Positions 14,178-25,658 are shown, counted from the first letter of the stretch. The stretch is DNA of 64,000 bases from Copromyces sp. CBS 386.78 (GCA_030685235.1 MU839117.1:310001-374000), one strand, 5' to 3'. The notes: a model not told the origin generated them from the letters alone. Translations and numbers: made by a program.

Positions 14178-14530
14178 TAAACGCTATTTTCGAACCTACT
14201 CGCACTTTTATCAATTATTATCGGCAGCGACAACTTAATACTATCGCTATAGTCGTTGTAGAACATCGCGGAGGGGGTAAATGACCCTCCTAAGTCGATT
14301 GCCGTTGTCGGTTTTCGTTTTGGAGCACTTCCTAACCAGAAATCGGCGTTTCCGGTTTCGGCGTCGTTCGTTCCTATTTAAGCTATAGTCCTTCGGATAA
14401 ACCCTACTTAGTTCGTATAAGTAAACTTTTTTTCGAAGGCCTTAACCTATTTATTAAAATAGAAGTTGAATAACGGATAAAAAATTTCTATTTTTAAATT
14501 CTTTATTAGCGTAATTTTATACGTCCTAAT

Positions 14531-15065
14531 GGCATTTGATAGGGCGGCACCAGCCTTTAGATAGAGAGGCCCCAATCCTTATTTAGGCCCCAATATTACA
14601 AGTCTTGGCGTGAAACTTTCTGGTAATTTATTATTTACACAGAAATTTCGAAAGTGTTACACATACCTAAAAAAGACCTGAATATACACGATGCGCGCAG
14701 CGCTATAGAGCTTTAAAAAGCTAATGATCTCTACAATTGATATTTACGTACGTATGAGCAATTCTAGCCTGTTTCAGTTAGTTGGGTTGTGATGAAGGAT
14801 TTGAAAGAAGGTTGGGTTGATGAAAAAGGTATGCTCGAAATGGCCCAAGTCTAAAGATAGGGGTCGTGCGCAGGCTAGTGAATAGGGGATCCACTGGTTA
14901 GCTGGGCTTGGCACTGTCTTTCACGAAAGGTTGGTGTATCATGACGGTCACATTGAAATAAACCGCTCGAAAATTACACATACACGTATAACCCTAACCC
15001 GATTGGGGCCCAAATAAGGATTGGGGCCTCTCTATCCAAAGGCTGGTGCCGCCCTATCAAATGCC
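14531..15065. mobile_element. 535-bp MITE with 62-bp TIRs and 9-bp TSD (Mutator-like)
   Basis: The ends are near-perfect inverted repeats of about 62 bp beginning GGCATTTGATAGGGCGGCAC; the two visible mismatches are both G/A. The 9-bp duplication cgtcctaat flanks it (14522-14530 and 15066-15074), and LINE copies L3 and L5 carry the uninterrupted site. Nine-bp duplications with long TIRs are typical of Mutator-like elements. The interior keeps CpA and TpG and shows no coding frame of note, so it is a non-autonomous element, only weakly mutated, inserted into already present LINE L1. Confidence 0.85.
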
Positions 15066-16934
15066 CGTCCTAATAATAATTCTTAAATATTTAATTTAAT
15101 ATTTAATTAACCTAATTATTATCCTTCGTAATTTACTATAAATTTCGGTCGGTTAATAGAAGGTTAATACTCTGTATATAATCGCATTCTGAATATATTG
15201 AATATAAATTTCCCTTATTTACGTAAAGAAATAACCCTAAATTTTCGCCGCTAATTATATTAATACGTTCGTTTATATAATTATCTTCTTTTTAACTACC
15301 TTTATATATATTTAGTAATTAAATTTCTAATTTAACTAAACCCTAAGGAATTTAATTGATTCTGTTAATTTAAATACGATTCCTCTAATTTAGAAAATTT
15401 CCGTTCTTAATTCCTTCGTCCGTATAAAATATATAAATTCTATTTTATTTATTTCGAATTCTATCCTTCTCTCAATTGCTTAACCCAAATAAATATCCTA
15501 TATTATTTAAAACGTCTAATAATTTTCTTTAATAATTTTAATTACTATAATAATATTAGTATTATTAGCGAAGCCGACGGTAATTGCATTTTAAATAGTA
15601 GCTAACTTATAGTATAATAGGGTAATAAAAAGAATAAAAAGGATTAGTAAAAGGGGGGAACTTTATAGTACGCCGACTATAATATTATAAAATTAGGAAG
15701 TTTCGTCGTCGAAGAAAAGAGAACTTTTTCTTCTAATAACGAAGCTATTAACTTATTAGAAGATTTATTTTAGGAATTATATTTCTTATAGCATATATAA
15801 GAGTTATTTATAATTAATTCTATTCAATATACCTTTTAAATTAAAGAATATAACAAACGTTATAGCCTTAAATTTCTATACTGTATAAACTGTATTAATA
15901 ATTATTTAAACGGCAAATTCGGTTAAACGGCCTACCTAATTACTTATTTAACCCTTTAGGAAGAAATTATATTTTTCTACTACTTATATTAACCTCTTTA
16001 CTATAAAGGCTTCGAAAATTTTTCTAACGTTATTTAAAAGCGATATAAGCCTCTATACCCCGGCTAATTTTTATTATTCGGTATTTTTTTCAGGTTTTTT
16101 AAAAATAATTATTTTTATATTTTAAAATTATTAGGGGAAATATCCGAATTGGAAATTCGTTATAGCGAAAGCCGCTATCGCTTATTTAAACAGTCCCTTA
16201 CATATTTTTAGAAATTTATTTAAAAATTAATCGATACCTAGTACTTTATTTAGCGCTATTTTTAAAAGGATTTCCCGGATATCCTCTTCGGTAATTAAAT
16301 TATTAATAAATACTAGAGTATCGCTATTTAATAATTAAATCCAATTTAGTACATAACCTGTCGGGATTTCTACTTTCGGGAAGAAATAATTAGTAAAGAT
16401 ATTTATTTTACTATTATAATCTTCGACTTCGTTCGTCCGTTCGTTTTATTTAAAGGGTAATAATTTTAGCGGATTTATTAAATAATAATTTTATATTTTA
16501 GCCTACTTCTCTAATAACTAAAGTTTATTCAAATCTTTCGATACGTTTATAATATAATTATACTACTTCGCTCTTTAAATTTTCGTAATAAATTTTTTCT
16601 TTTTTATCGCTGCCTTTATAAATTCTTTCTAATTTAAAGGCGTTTAATTCCTAAATTATACCTACTATTTCTACTATACCTCCTTCGTTACTATTTTATA
16701 TTCTAAATTCTACTAATCTATTTATTTTCTCCGACTTTTTTTTTAATATAGGATAAATTCTTGTATAATATTAACGAATTTACCGTCGAATTTATTAAAT
16801 CCTAGTGTAAATTCTTCTATTATTTTAATCTTTTTTAAGATTAATATTTATTTTTCCGCCGCTTCCCGTACTTTTTCTACGTTTATTAAATTTTAATTAA
16901 ACCCTTCCTTTACTTCTACTTTCCTATTTCTTTT

Positions 16935-17352
16935 GAGCGACTCTACTCGCACCGTAGGGAAACTCTATTCGGACCGTATATAAAACCTAAACTTCTACAT
17001 TTATCTCGGTGAAGATAATGTATATAAAGATAAAAGTAGGACTCAAATACATCTTGAATTTCTATAGATTTTTCAATCTACTCTAGGCCTTTTACAGCTC
17101 TTAGATCGGCCAGCTTTTTCTTATATTTAACTTTAGTAGTCTTAAATTTTAATAGTTCTAAGCACCTTCGAGTTTAAGACGTTATATACGGCGTAGACAA
17201 GTGATGCGAGGCTTGGAAAATAGAGAAAATAATAAGGAAAAATCTAGGCTAATATACGTACTTGGAGCCCCTTTACCTATAGAGAAACTTTAGACTTTTT
17301 TTTTGTTCTACGGTCCGAATAGAGTTTCCCTACGGTGCGAGTAGAGTTGCTC
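16935..17352. mobile_element. 418-bp hAT-like MITE, 8-bp TSD
   Basis: Inverted ends of about 44 bp begin GAGCGACTCTACTCGCACC (left) and GAGCAACTCTACTCGCACC (right, reversed). Each end holds the motif ACTCTA[CT]TCG[CG]AC twice in tandem. The 8-bp duplication tttctttt flanks it, and other LINE copies have the intact site. An 8-bp duplication points to hAT-like transposition. No coding potential. It belongs to the same family as 19121-19556 and the fragment at 1-51. Confidence 0.85.
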
Positions 17353-19120
17353 TTTCTTTTTCCTATTTAAATTTAAATTTCCTAAGGGTAATAGTCCGAA
17401 TTTGTTTATTTATACTATTATATTCCCTAATATTCGGCTTCGATACTTTATAAAACCTATATATAATTAATTATCCTATTTTTCTCTCTTTTAATTATAT
17501 TTCCGAACTTTATTAATTCCCTACGGGGGGTAACGAAATTAAATTTCTATTACTATACCTATATAAATAACTTTTAAATTAATCCTATTCTTTAAATCCT
17601 AATCGGGGTAATAGAAATTATAATCCCCTATAATTATATATTAGCCGTCTGGGGGTTTTTCTTCGAAGAATTCGAAGAAAGGAAATTCCTATTAATATTC
17701 TAACGTACTTTAGAAGAAAATAGGGGAGTAAATAGAATAAATAGTTATTAATTTTCGTAAATTCTTTAATATTATTATAGTTTAGTCCTTTCTAATTTAG
17801 GAGTTTAAATCTTTTAAATTCTACCTTTTATTTACGTAAATTACTATTCTACCTTTTTCTAAATAATTAATACTATAATATTTATTACTTTTCGGCCGGT
17901 AAATATCCCTATTTAAATTCTTGCCCAACTTTTAAATTACTATAATATTATAAATCTCTTCCTATTCGAATAACGTTTTCCCTTTTTTATATAATTTCCC
18001 TACATTCTAATAGAATATTTTTAAATAAATTATTAATTACTTTATAAGAAATTTCCTTCTAATTTAACGGCGGGCTAAGGGGGTATTATTTCTTTAGAAG
18101 TTATAATAATAATTAAAAATATAATAGTAATAGAATTAGTACGGGTATAGTTACTTATATTCTAAGAGCGGATATAAATATCTATTAGGCTTATACCTAT
18201 AAATTTCGGCCGAAAACCACTTCTAATTTTCTTAGGGCGGCCTCTTTTTCCTCCTCCTATAAATAATCTCTCTAAAATTGTAATTAAATAGGAATTAAAG
18301 AAGGTATTAAAAATTATAATATCCTCCTTTATTTCTATTATCGGTTCTAATATTAATTTAGCCGGTCCTTTACGAATAATAAAACCGTAAAGCCTTTTAA
18401 TATAGTCGATTAATACCTTTATATAAATTATTCTTACGAATAGGCATTACTTTTTATCGAAGGCGAAATACCCCAACTTCCTATACGGCTTATAAAAAAT
18501 CAGGGAATTATCTTTATTTAAAAGGTAATTCTCTTTTCCTATACGCGGCCCTGTATACTTAATTTTACTGTAATAATTATAAGCGTCCTCCTAATAATAG
18601 AATCTCGCTATATATTTAAAATATTAATATTTAAAATACTATTAAGTAGAGGCTATAATTTAAAATAATTCGTATATATATATGCCGCTATTTTAAAAGA
18701 AAAAATTCTCTTAGAAGAAAATTATAACTTTCGCGGTCGCATTTTCTACTAAAAATATTCCTCTTTCCTCCCTTTTATATCTCTTCTAAAATTTAACTTA
18801 AATAATTTCTACCTCCTTATTCTTCTCCTTTATTTTTTTATATAACTAATTTGGGCTATTTCATATTAATATTAATTTACGGGACTCTTTTAATTAAAAC
18901 GGCTACAATATTTAAAGATACAATAACCTTTTTTCTAAAAAAAAATTTAATTTAAATTTAATACTTCTAATACTAATCCCTAATTAATTTATTAAAAGTA
19001 ATTATATAGTCTCCACTTATTACTATTTTAGTAATTATATAGATTACCCTATACGGACTTTCCTTTAAAACGTTTTCGACAGCCTATTTTATATTATTAT
19101 TCGAACGTATAATAAATTTA

Positions 19121-19556
19121 GAGCAACTCTACTCGCACGTTAATAAAACTCTATTCGCACGTTGAAGAAAAAGTTATTTCAATGTCTTTTTTAGAGTACT
19201 AAAGAGTATAATGAGGAGGTAAAAAGTATATACCATTTTTTCTTATTTTTTTCTCTACCTAACACTGCCTCTTTGAAGAACGTATGTAATTGGTAGGCTA
19301 AGAAAACTATAGAGAAAGAAGCTATTATATATAAATAATTAGGAAAATTAAAAGTTTAAAAGTCTAAGAAAGTACGATTTAGATGACGCTTGGGGCTATA
19401 AGGATGGTACCTACTATGAAAAATCCGTCAAAAATCAGCGAGTAATTTGGTACTACTTTTATTTTTATATACCTATATTTGACTGAGTTATAGTCAGAAA
19501 GGAAAAGTGGATCCACGTGCGAATAGAGTTTTATCAACGTGCGAGTAGAGTTTCTC
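19121..19556. mobile_element. 436-bp hAT-like MITE, 8-bp TSD
   Basis: Inverted ends start GAGCAACTCTACTCGCACG (left) and GAGAAACTCTACTCGCACG (right, reversed) and again carry two tandem copies of the ACTCTA[CT]TCGCAC motif about 21 bp apart. The 8-bp duplication taaattta is present on both sides (19113-19120 and 19557-19564), and L3 shows the empty site near 45290. The interior keeps CpA and TpG, is unlike that of 16935-17352, and shows no coding frame. Confidence 0.85.
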
Positions 19557-20499
19557 TAAATTTAACGGCAATTTAAACCCCCTTAATAGTAAATTAACGT
19601 TTGTAATTAAAGGAAATAAATTTCTTAATAATAACGGTAAATAAATAATAGAAAGTAACGCTAACTTTATTTAACGATTTCCGAATAATATTAACCTATT
19701 TTTTCGGCGCTTTTTAAACATCCTTTTTCATTTCCTTTAAAATAAATTTCTTTAAATTATTAAAATCCTTCTTAATAATAAATTAAGCTTCGGCAATTTT
19801 ATTTACTTTAAATATTGTAGACCTATTTTTTTTTATAAAAGTTTTCGCGAATTCGAAAAGGAATTTTTAAATTTAATGACGGTTATCGGTTATTACAATA
19901 GTATAGTCCGTAATTTTATTTACTATAATAATAAATTTCTTTATAATTTTATTATTTTCCTTTATTTTCTCCGAAATCTTTATAGTAAATACGACGTTAG
20001 GGTCGTTATATTTTAAAATGCTTCCGAAGGGGTTGTAGACGTTATTTTCGAGCCTACTCGTACTTCCATTAATCGTTATCGGTAGCGACGGCTCAATGTT
20101 ATCGCTGCGGTCGTCGTAGGATATTGCGAAGGGGGTAAATAACCCTCCTAAGTCGATTGCCGTTGTCGGTTTTCGTTTTGGAGCACTTCCTGACCAGAAA
20201 TCGGCGTTTCCGGTTTCGGCGTCTTTTTTAGAGCGGTATAGCCATTATTAATTAGCTTTAAATAATATATTTTATATAATGCGTTAAATAATTAAATAAA
20301 AAGGTTTAATAAATTAGGGTATTTATAATAATTATTTATAGAAGATTTATGAATTTCAATTATATTTAGTTATATAGGGATATTACCCTCCTCCCTCCGT
20401 ATTTATCCTATAGATAATTGCTTCTAATTGCAATTTAGTTTGGAGGCTATATATTTCCCTATTAATTAATATAACCGGTTTCATTACTTTAAATAGGGC

Positions 20500-22000
20500 C
20501 AACGAAGCCGGAGACGTACGTAGGGACCGGGGCTTGCTAATATTACGGTGCTACGGTATTATTATTATTGGCCGCTTAGGCGTTTATAGCGTTAATTTAA
20601 TATTATTAGCTATATTTTTACTAGTTGTAATTATATCAGCCGTAGCCGTACTAGCCTTATTAAGGAGTAGAATTATCATTACCGCCCTTACTACCGCTTC
20701 TATTACTGCCCTTACCGCTATAACCGCCGCGATTACTACGGGTAGAAGCCGGAAGGTCTTTATTAAAATTAATACGATTACAGTATATAGTAGAAAAATA
20801 ATTCTTACAATTATAGCAGGTATAAATTCTAATTTTTATATAGTATTCGAAAATCTTTTAAGAGATTATATTGCGTATAGTAACGTTAGTAGTAGATATA
20901 GAATTTAAATTTATAATATTACCGCCCTAGTTAATAGATTATTTCGAAGAAGAGGTATTATTATTATTATTCGTAGAAGCTAGTTTGTAAAATAGGTTAA
21001 TAAATTTCTTATAATAAGCGTTGTCCTTATAATTCTAAATTAAAGAGCGGGTTATTTCGAACTACTTAACATAATTATTATTAGCCGGGAGCGGGTATTA
21101 GTAAGCGATAATATTATAAATAACTTTATTAACTTTATTATAAAAATAATATATTTTTATTGAATTATATATATTATACTAATTAATAAAAATAGTAAAT
21201 TAATCTTCGAAAGCGGCTTAGCGTATATTTTCAATTATTTTTTAGTCGTCGAATTTATAGCGAATAATAATAGTAAAATTAGAATTATTATATTTAGTAT
21301 TAAATTTTTTAAAAAGGTCTATAGTAATTTTTTACTTCTATTTAATATTGTCGGTAAAATATTCGAAGATATTAGTTAATTACGATTTAATAGCCGAAAA
21401 GGGAGGACTTTCAAAGTATTTAGCGATGTAAAAGAAGCGCTTAAATTTAAAGGTAAAAAAAGTAGGCTCGTTAATTTAATAAAATATAATTTTTATACGT
21501 TAGGAGCGGTATTTTTCGGCCTTTTCTAGCGCAGTAGTACTTTTACTATCGAACGGAATAATATACGTACGTAACTATACCAACTTATAGCCGCTACCGC
21601 TAACGCTTATAATTAATATAATAAGTAGTATTTTAATATTTTAAATTTATTTAACTTAAATACGGACTTTATTAATAGTTTCGGCGTATTTATCTCTTTA
21701 TTTTTAGTAGGATTTAAAAGTATTAGTCTTAAAATTATTAAAAGATTATTTAAATTCGTCGATCCTTTATTGGAATTCGGTATTACGGTTATTCAAATAA
21801 TTAATTTCTTAGTAGGATTCGGTAAAATCCTCTTTAATTCTTTAGGCGTACGAACGGGCTTTAATTATATTATTATAAACGAAACGGTTAAGGGCGAGGG
21901 TAATATTACGGAATATAGGGATTGAGGTAAGTGCGAGGGCGTAGTCTATAGTATAAATAGAAGGAAAATAAGTATTAGGATTATTATTAAGGTTTATAAG
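20500..22000 (-). pseudogene. G1 gag relic
   Basis: On the minus strand, between the LTR/leader arm and the pol part, a Lys/Asn-rich frame runs with scattered TAA and TAG. Around 20830 it reads CYNCKNYFSTIYC, a cysteine-spaced segment that may be the remains of a gag zinc knuckle, although the spacing is not the canonical C-x2-C-x4-H-x4-C. The plus-strand open frame across 20534-20908 lies opposite this and has no independent support. Assignment as gag rests mainly on position between the 5' LTR and RT. Confidence 0.5.
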
Positions 22001-23480
22001 TACTTTAGCGAAGGTATTGTAAATTACTTAATTCGCGGGGTTAACATCGGAGGTTTAAAGAACTCCGATAGCGGTTACTATAATAAAATTATCGGTAATA
22101 ACCTATAGCTAATCCGTTATTAATTATTAAATTAACGTAAATACGGTAGTTTCTTTAAACGCACCGTTTTAATTAATAGGTAGGGAGAAAGAGATAAGGT
22201 TAATACTTATATTACTTAGCTCGAATCGTACTATTTACGACCAAATCTTTATTTGCCCCGTTCGTAAAGGGTCGAATCTTTAATTGCGGATACGATTTAA
22301 ATGATCTTTTTTGTACTAAATGTAATTTAAATTTATCTCCCTTAAGCGTACGTAGTACGATAATTAAATATAATAAACTATTACGGGGTGAGGTATTATT
22401 GGGGGTAGGGTAGGATATACGTTATTGTACGAAGGAGAGGAAAGGAAGGATGTGTGCGGAGGATTAGCTATATGGGCGAGAGCCCTGGAAGGCCAGTCCG
22501 TGCGCGCATATAACCCTATATGTAACCGTGCTATAACTCTAGGCATGGCACATCTAAGGGTCGGTGCAGGGTGGGCATGTCACAGGCTAATCCTGTGACA
22601 GTGCGAATCCGATCTTAAATACCCTAGTCGTACAAGCGACTCTAGGACCTACTTATTAGTCGCTTATTACTAATCTATTTATTGAAACGCCCACTCCTCC
22701 ACCAAGCTTCGTTGTCGGGCCCACCCCTAGGGTGTTACGAATAGATCCACACTAGAAGTCGTAGTCCGTAGGCCTACTACGAAGCGACGGAAGGTGTCAT
22801 AGGATTAGCTTATAATATGCCTATCCTATACTCGCACTATATCTATTATTATAGTACGGTTACGTGTAGGGTTATGTGCGCGCACGGCCTAGCTTTAGGG
22901 CTCTCGCTTATATAGCTAGTCCTCCGTATATATCCTTCCTTTCTTCTCTTTCGTATAATAACGTATATTTTACCCTACCCCTAATAGTACTTCGCCCCGT
23001 AATAGTATATTGTACTTTACTATTACGCTATGCGCGTTTAAAGGATATAAATTTAAATTACGTTTAGTATAAAAAAGATTATTTAAATTGTATCCGCAAT
23101 TAATTGTATTTGTAATTAAAGATTCGATCCGTTTATAAGCGGGCAAGTAGAGATTCGGTTGCAAATATTATAATTCGAATTAGGTAATATGAGTATTAGC
23201 CTTATTTCTTTCTCCTTTTTATACCTGCTATTAAAATAGTATATTCTAATAATAACTCTATTCGTATTTAATTTAATAATTAATAAAAGACTAATTACGG
23301 GTTATTACTAATAATTTTATTGTAATAACCGTTATTGGCGCCCTTTAAACTGCCGACCATGAAAATTAAGTGATTTATAATACTTTAATTAAAGTATTTA
23401 CAAATTTTAATAATAATCCTAATACTTATACTCTATTATATTATACTATAAATTACGCTCTTACGCTCGCTTCGGTCCTA
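21935..23480. repeat. Large imperfect palindrome: two related LTR-plus-leader arms, head to head
   Basis: The left arm (about 21935-22600) and right arm (22795 to about 23480) are inverted copies. Matched landmarks are TGTCACAGG at 22600 reversed versus TGTCATAGG at 22795, GTGCGCGCAC near 22500 and 22880, AAGATCATTTAAAT-like blocks near 22300 and 23075, and aagtattaggattattatta near 21970 versus its complement near 23410. The left arm is the 5' LTR and leader of G1; the right arm is the same region of G2 on the other strand. Both arms carry RIP-type changes at different positions. Confidence 0.8.
22601..22794. other. 194-bp spacer between the two LTR arms, weakly mutated
   Basis: This short segment keeps CpA and TpG sites and is visibly richer in GC than its surroundings. 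No open frame, RNA gene or repeat was recognised. It may be remaining original target DNA between two insertions, or an LTR-end remnant. Confidence 0.5.
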
Positions 23481-23485
23481 ATATT
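22795..23485 (+). mobile_element. G2: LTR and leader of a Gypsy-like element related to G1
   Basis: The arm starts TGTCATAGG and reads rightward as the mirror of G1's 5' end. A TTGGCGCC-like stretch at 23334-23343 resembles a primer-binding site, which would make the LTR about 540 bp; G1 has a degraded version at the matching place. That LTR length is inference. Homology to G1 fades at 23485, where a solo LTR was inserted. The body of G2 probably continues at 23694-25119 and beyond G3. Confidence 0.55.
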
Positions 23486-23693
23486 TGTAACGGGAACAGC
23501 ACGGTTAACACGGGTGCTGGTCGTATAGCTTAATTAAGGTTCTATAAAGAGGAGAAAAGTCTATTTAAGAGGGATCCACCGGAGGTACGAAGTTCTAAGG
23601 GGGGCTACGCAAGCACAGCTACAAAAACAGCTACAGCGTAATAATTCTAATCGCAAAAACTAGAGCGCTACAACTCCGGGCCTTAGCCCTATA
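23486..23693. mobile_element. 208-bp solo LTR with ATATT duplication
   Basis: The segment begins TGTAACGGG and ends CCCTATA (TACA before a C-to-T change), giving TGTA...TACA termini. It is flanked by ATATT at 23481-23485 and 23694-23698. It starts just where the G1/G2 palindrome loses homology, which supports the left boundary. It keeps many CpA/TpG sites. No second copy of this LTR is present in the window. Confidence 0.7.
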
Positions 23694-25119
23694 ATATTAC
23701 CCCCTTCTTTCCCTCTTTCGCTCTCCCTCTTACCCTACTATCTTATCGCAACCGTAGCGCACTTACCTTCTATTTCTTCGCTACCCAAAAATTTATTAAA
23801 TAATAACTACTCCTACCCGCAGGCTATAAATAAACTAAATAGCCGTACGTATAACCGTACTTACAAAATTTATTTATAAAAACCCCCTTTACCCCCCAAT
23901 TTCTCCCCTCTTCCTTTCTCCTCCCTTTCTTTATTTACCACTCAACTACTAAAATAAATACTATTCCCTAATTTCCTTAATTATTTACAAATACTTATAT
24001 ATATAAATACCTTACTTTACCTCCCCCAAACTCGAATCCTCTCCTTTCCTTTCTAATAATTCTCCCCTCTCCTTATACTTTCCCTAATCTCCCCTATGTA
24101 CCTCCCCGCCTCCCTCTATAGGCCGCACCCGTAGTAATAAAGTTGCCGCCGCTCCTAACGCTATTATTACTCCTAGCGCTACCGAAACTCCTAAGAAACT
24201 TATTAAAAAATATTATAAATTAATAAATACTCTTCGTCGTTTCTTACCCTAACTACTTATTAATTAATTATATTCCTTCGTAAAATAAATATAAACCCTT
24301 TATAATCCCTTATATCTTATACTTTAATACTAAATATAATTATATTATTAAGACCGGAATTGCTTTATACCTCTCTTATTATAATAATAATAATAAATAC
24401 AACTATATATCCCCCCTTATTTAATAGTTTACAACTGCCTAAGAGGCGGCGGAACTTAAGTAAGAAGCGAAAGCGTGCATTTATATACGCCGGAATCTTA
24501 TTATTTAGCGTAACGCTACTAAATTTTTAAAGGACTAGGTTATAAATTAATAAATTTTATCCCCTATTATATTTAAACCTATTAAATAAATAAAATTAAT
24601 AATAATTAAATATAAATATAATTACTTATTAAATCTCCCTAATATTAAAATTACCGCCGCTCCTACTACTCCGGCCTACGCTATTATTTCTATTCCTACT
24701 TATATACTTTTCTCCAACCGCCCTACCCCCTCCCACCCTATTACCCGCCCCGCCGCTACGCCTACTATTAATAACGTTACTAAATTAATTACCCGTTTAG
24801 AAGATTATAAAAGGAGATTTTTAAAATTCAAAATTAAAAGTTATCGCCCTTATAAGACCCTAAAGAAATAATAATTTTAAAATTAAAAATAGAAGTTTTT
24901 AATAATTTATTTCGCTTACTAACCTTATTGTATTACTATTCCTAACGTTATTATTTTGTATATTCTATAATATAATAATCTACTAGCCCGTCGTTAATAT
25001 TTACTAAATTATACTTTATTTTAAAACGATTTAAAATAATTATATTAACGAATTCTTCTAAAAGTTCCTATATCTACTAAACCTATCTTTCCTAATTTAT
25101 TAAGAATATCTTACGACTT
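23694..25119 (+). pseudogene. Probable G2 body: CT-rich leader and unidentified gag-like relic
   Basis: From 23694 to about 24100 the plus strand is pyrimidine-rich. From about 24130 a frame reads KVAAAPNAIITPSATETPKK and continues with Lys/Leu/Asn-rich sequence broken by TAA codons, compatible with a gag N-terminus but not diagnostic. The segment is cut at 25119 by G3, and its continuation is 35264 onward, as shown by the gactt duplication on both sides of G3. Whether it belongs to G2 or to an unrelated element is unsettled. Confidence 0.4.
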
Positions 25120-25365
25120 TGATACCGGATTAGTATCGCTAGTGTTATCACCTGTCACAATAACAGTCGTTGACTAGCCACAGCAGCACTACTGCCGCGG
25201 TCGCGTCCCCACCTAAAGTAAGTCCTATAGATTAGATAAGGATCGCGCACATATAGTCATCAACTATTGCGATCTCCCATTTCTGGATCTTTCCTAGATA
25301 ATTAATTTACATACTTTCAATCAACACACATACTGTACTTTCACAATACCCTCTCAACGGTATTA
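25120..25365 (+). repeat. 5' LTR of G3
   Basis: 246 bp, starting TGATACCGG and ending ACGGTATTA, preceded by gactt. It shares its full length with the copy at 35013-35258 and keeps more CpA/TpG than the interior of G3. Confidence 0.93.
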
Positions 25366-25658
25366 TATAGTAGCTACAACTATAGATCGCAATATTCGAC
25401 CGAACTACATTACACTATTTATTGCTATCGCCTTTTAGAAAAGGCACGATAATAGTCGACAAAAAGATCGCCCACGCGCAATAAACTTCCTCAATAGAAA
25501 TATCCCCAAAGTACGTAAGACGAATTTAAATACTCTCGCGACTTTAAAAACCACCTTTCCGCATTGTACCAATTATCCTATTCATTTAGTCAACGACTTC
25601 CTTATCTATCCCCCTCTCCCTCGATCGCCGACTAAGGTACGTAATCGTTATCCCTCTT

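Larger units (their letters stand above)
5327..14373 (-). mobile_element. L2: full-length LINE inserted into L1
   Basis: L2 interrupts L1 exactly between two copies of the 14-bp sequence ctatttaagctata (5313-5326 and 14374-14387); the L3 and L5 copies have this point uninterrupted. Its 3' tail is an (AAT)n run at 5327-5354. Without the LTR element at 11933-14177 it is about 6.8 kb. On the minus strand ORF1 lies at roughly 14360 down to 10450 (outside the insertion) and ORF2 below it; the RT motif FANDT (FADD-type) is at about 8318-8330. Reading frames are broken by RIP. A short stretch at the 5' end (14290-14370) keeps many TpG and CpA sites. Confidence 0.9.
2979..20226 (-). mobile_element. 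L1: full-length Tad1-like LINE, split by L2 and three MITEs
   Basis: L1 comprises 2979-5326 (3' part) and 14388-20226 (5' part). Removing LINE L2 and the three small elements with their duplications leaves about 6.77 kb, the same length as L3 and L5. It is flanked by tttagagcggtata on both sides. The 3' end is the low-coordinate side, with an (ATT)n tail as read on the minus strand; the 5' end at 20226 carries the conserved start GACGCCGAAACCGG in reverse. The ORF2 FADD-type motif lies near 15550-15575. The coding regions are full of RIP-derived stops. Confidence 0.88.
52..22600 (-). mobile_element. G1: decayed Ty3/Gypsy LTR retrotransposon, split by nested insertions
   Basis: G1 sequence occupies 52-2978 and 20241-22600; the DNA between is LINE L1, whose insertion duplicated tttagagcggtata (2965-2978 and 20227-20240). 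Read on the minus strand the order is LTR (ending at 22600), gag (about 22000 to 20500), then reverse transcriptase and RNase H (about 1800 to 250). The 3' LTR, and most of any integrase, would lie left of the window. Coding is ruined by RIP-type changes: many TAA and TAG codons fall where Gly/Gln/Trp-rich conserved motifs need CAA, CAG or TGG. This is the oldest layer here, since everything between 2979 and 20226 was inserted into it. Confidence 0.8.

Noticed and set aside
20534..20908. 124-codon plus-strand open frame
   Set aside because: It lies antisense to the G1 gag relic and consists of Ile/Thr/Ala-rich sequence made by the repeated RIP-spared triplets of the other strand; no homolog-like motif.
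22364..23164. Three open frames of 60-64 codons on both strands
   Set aside because: They lie in the two inverted LTR arms, mirror one another, and fall in non-coding LTR/leader DNA.
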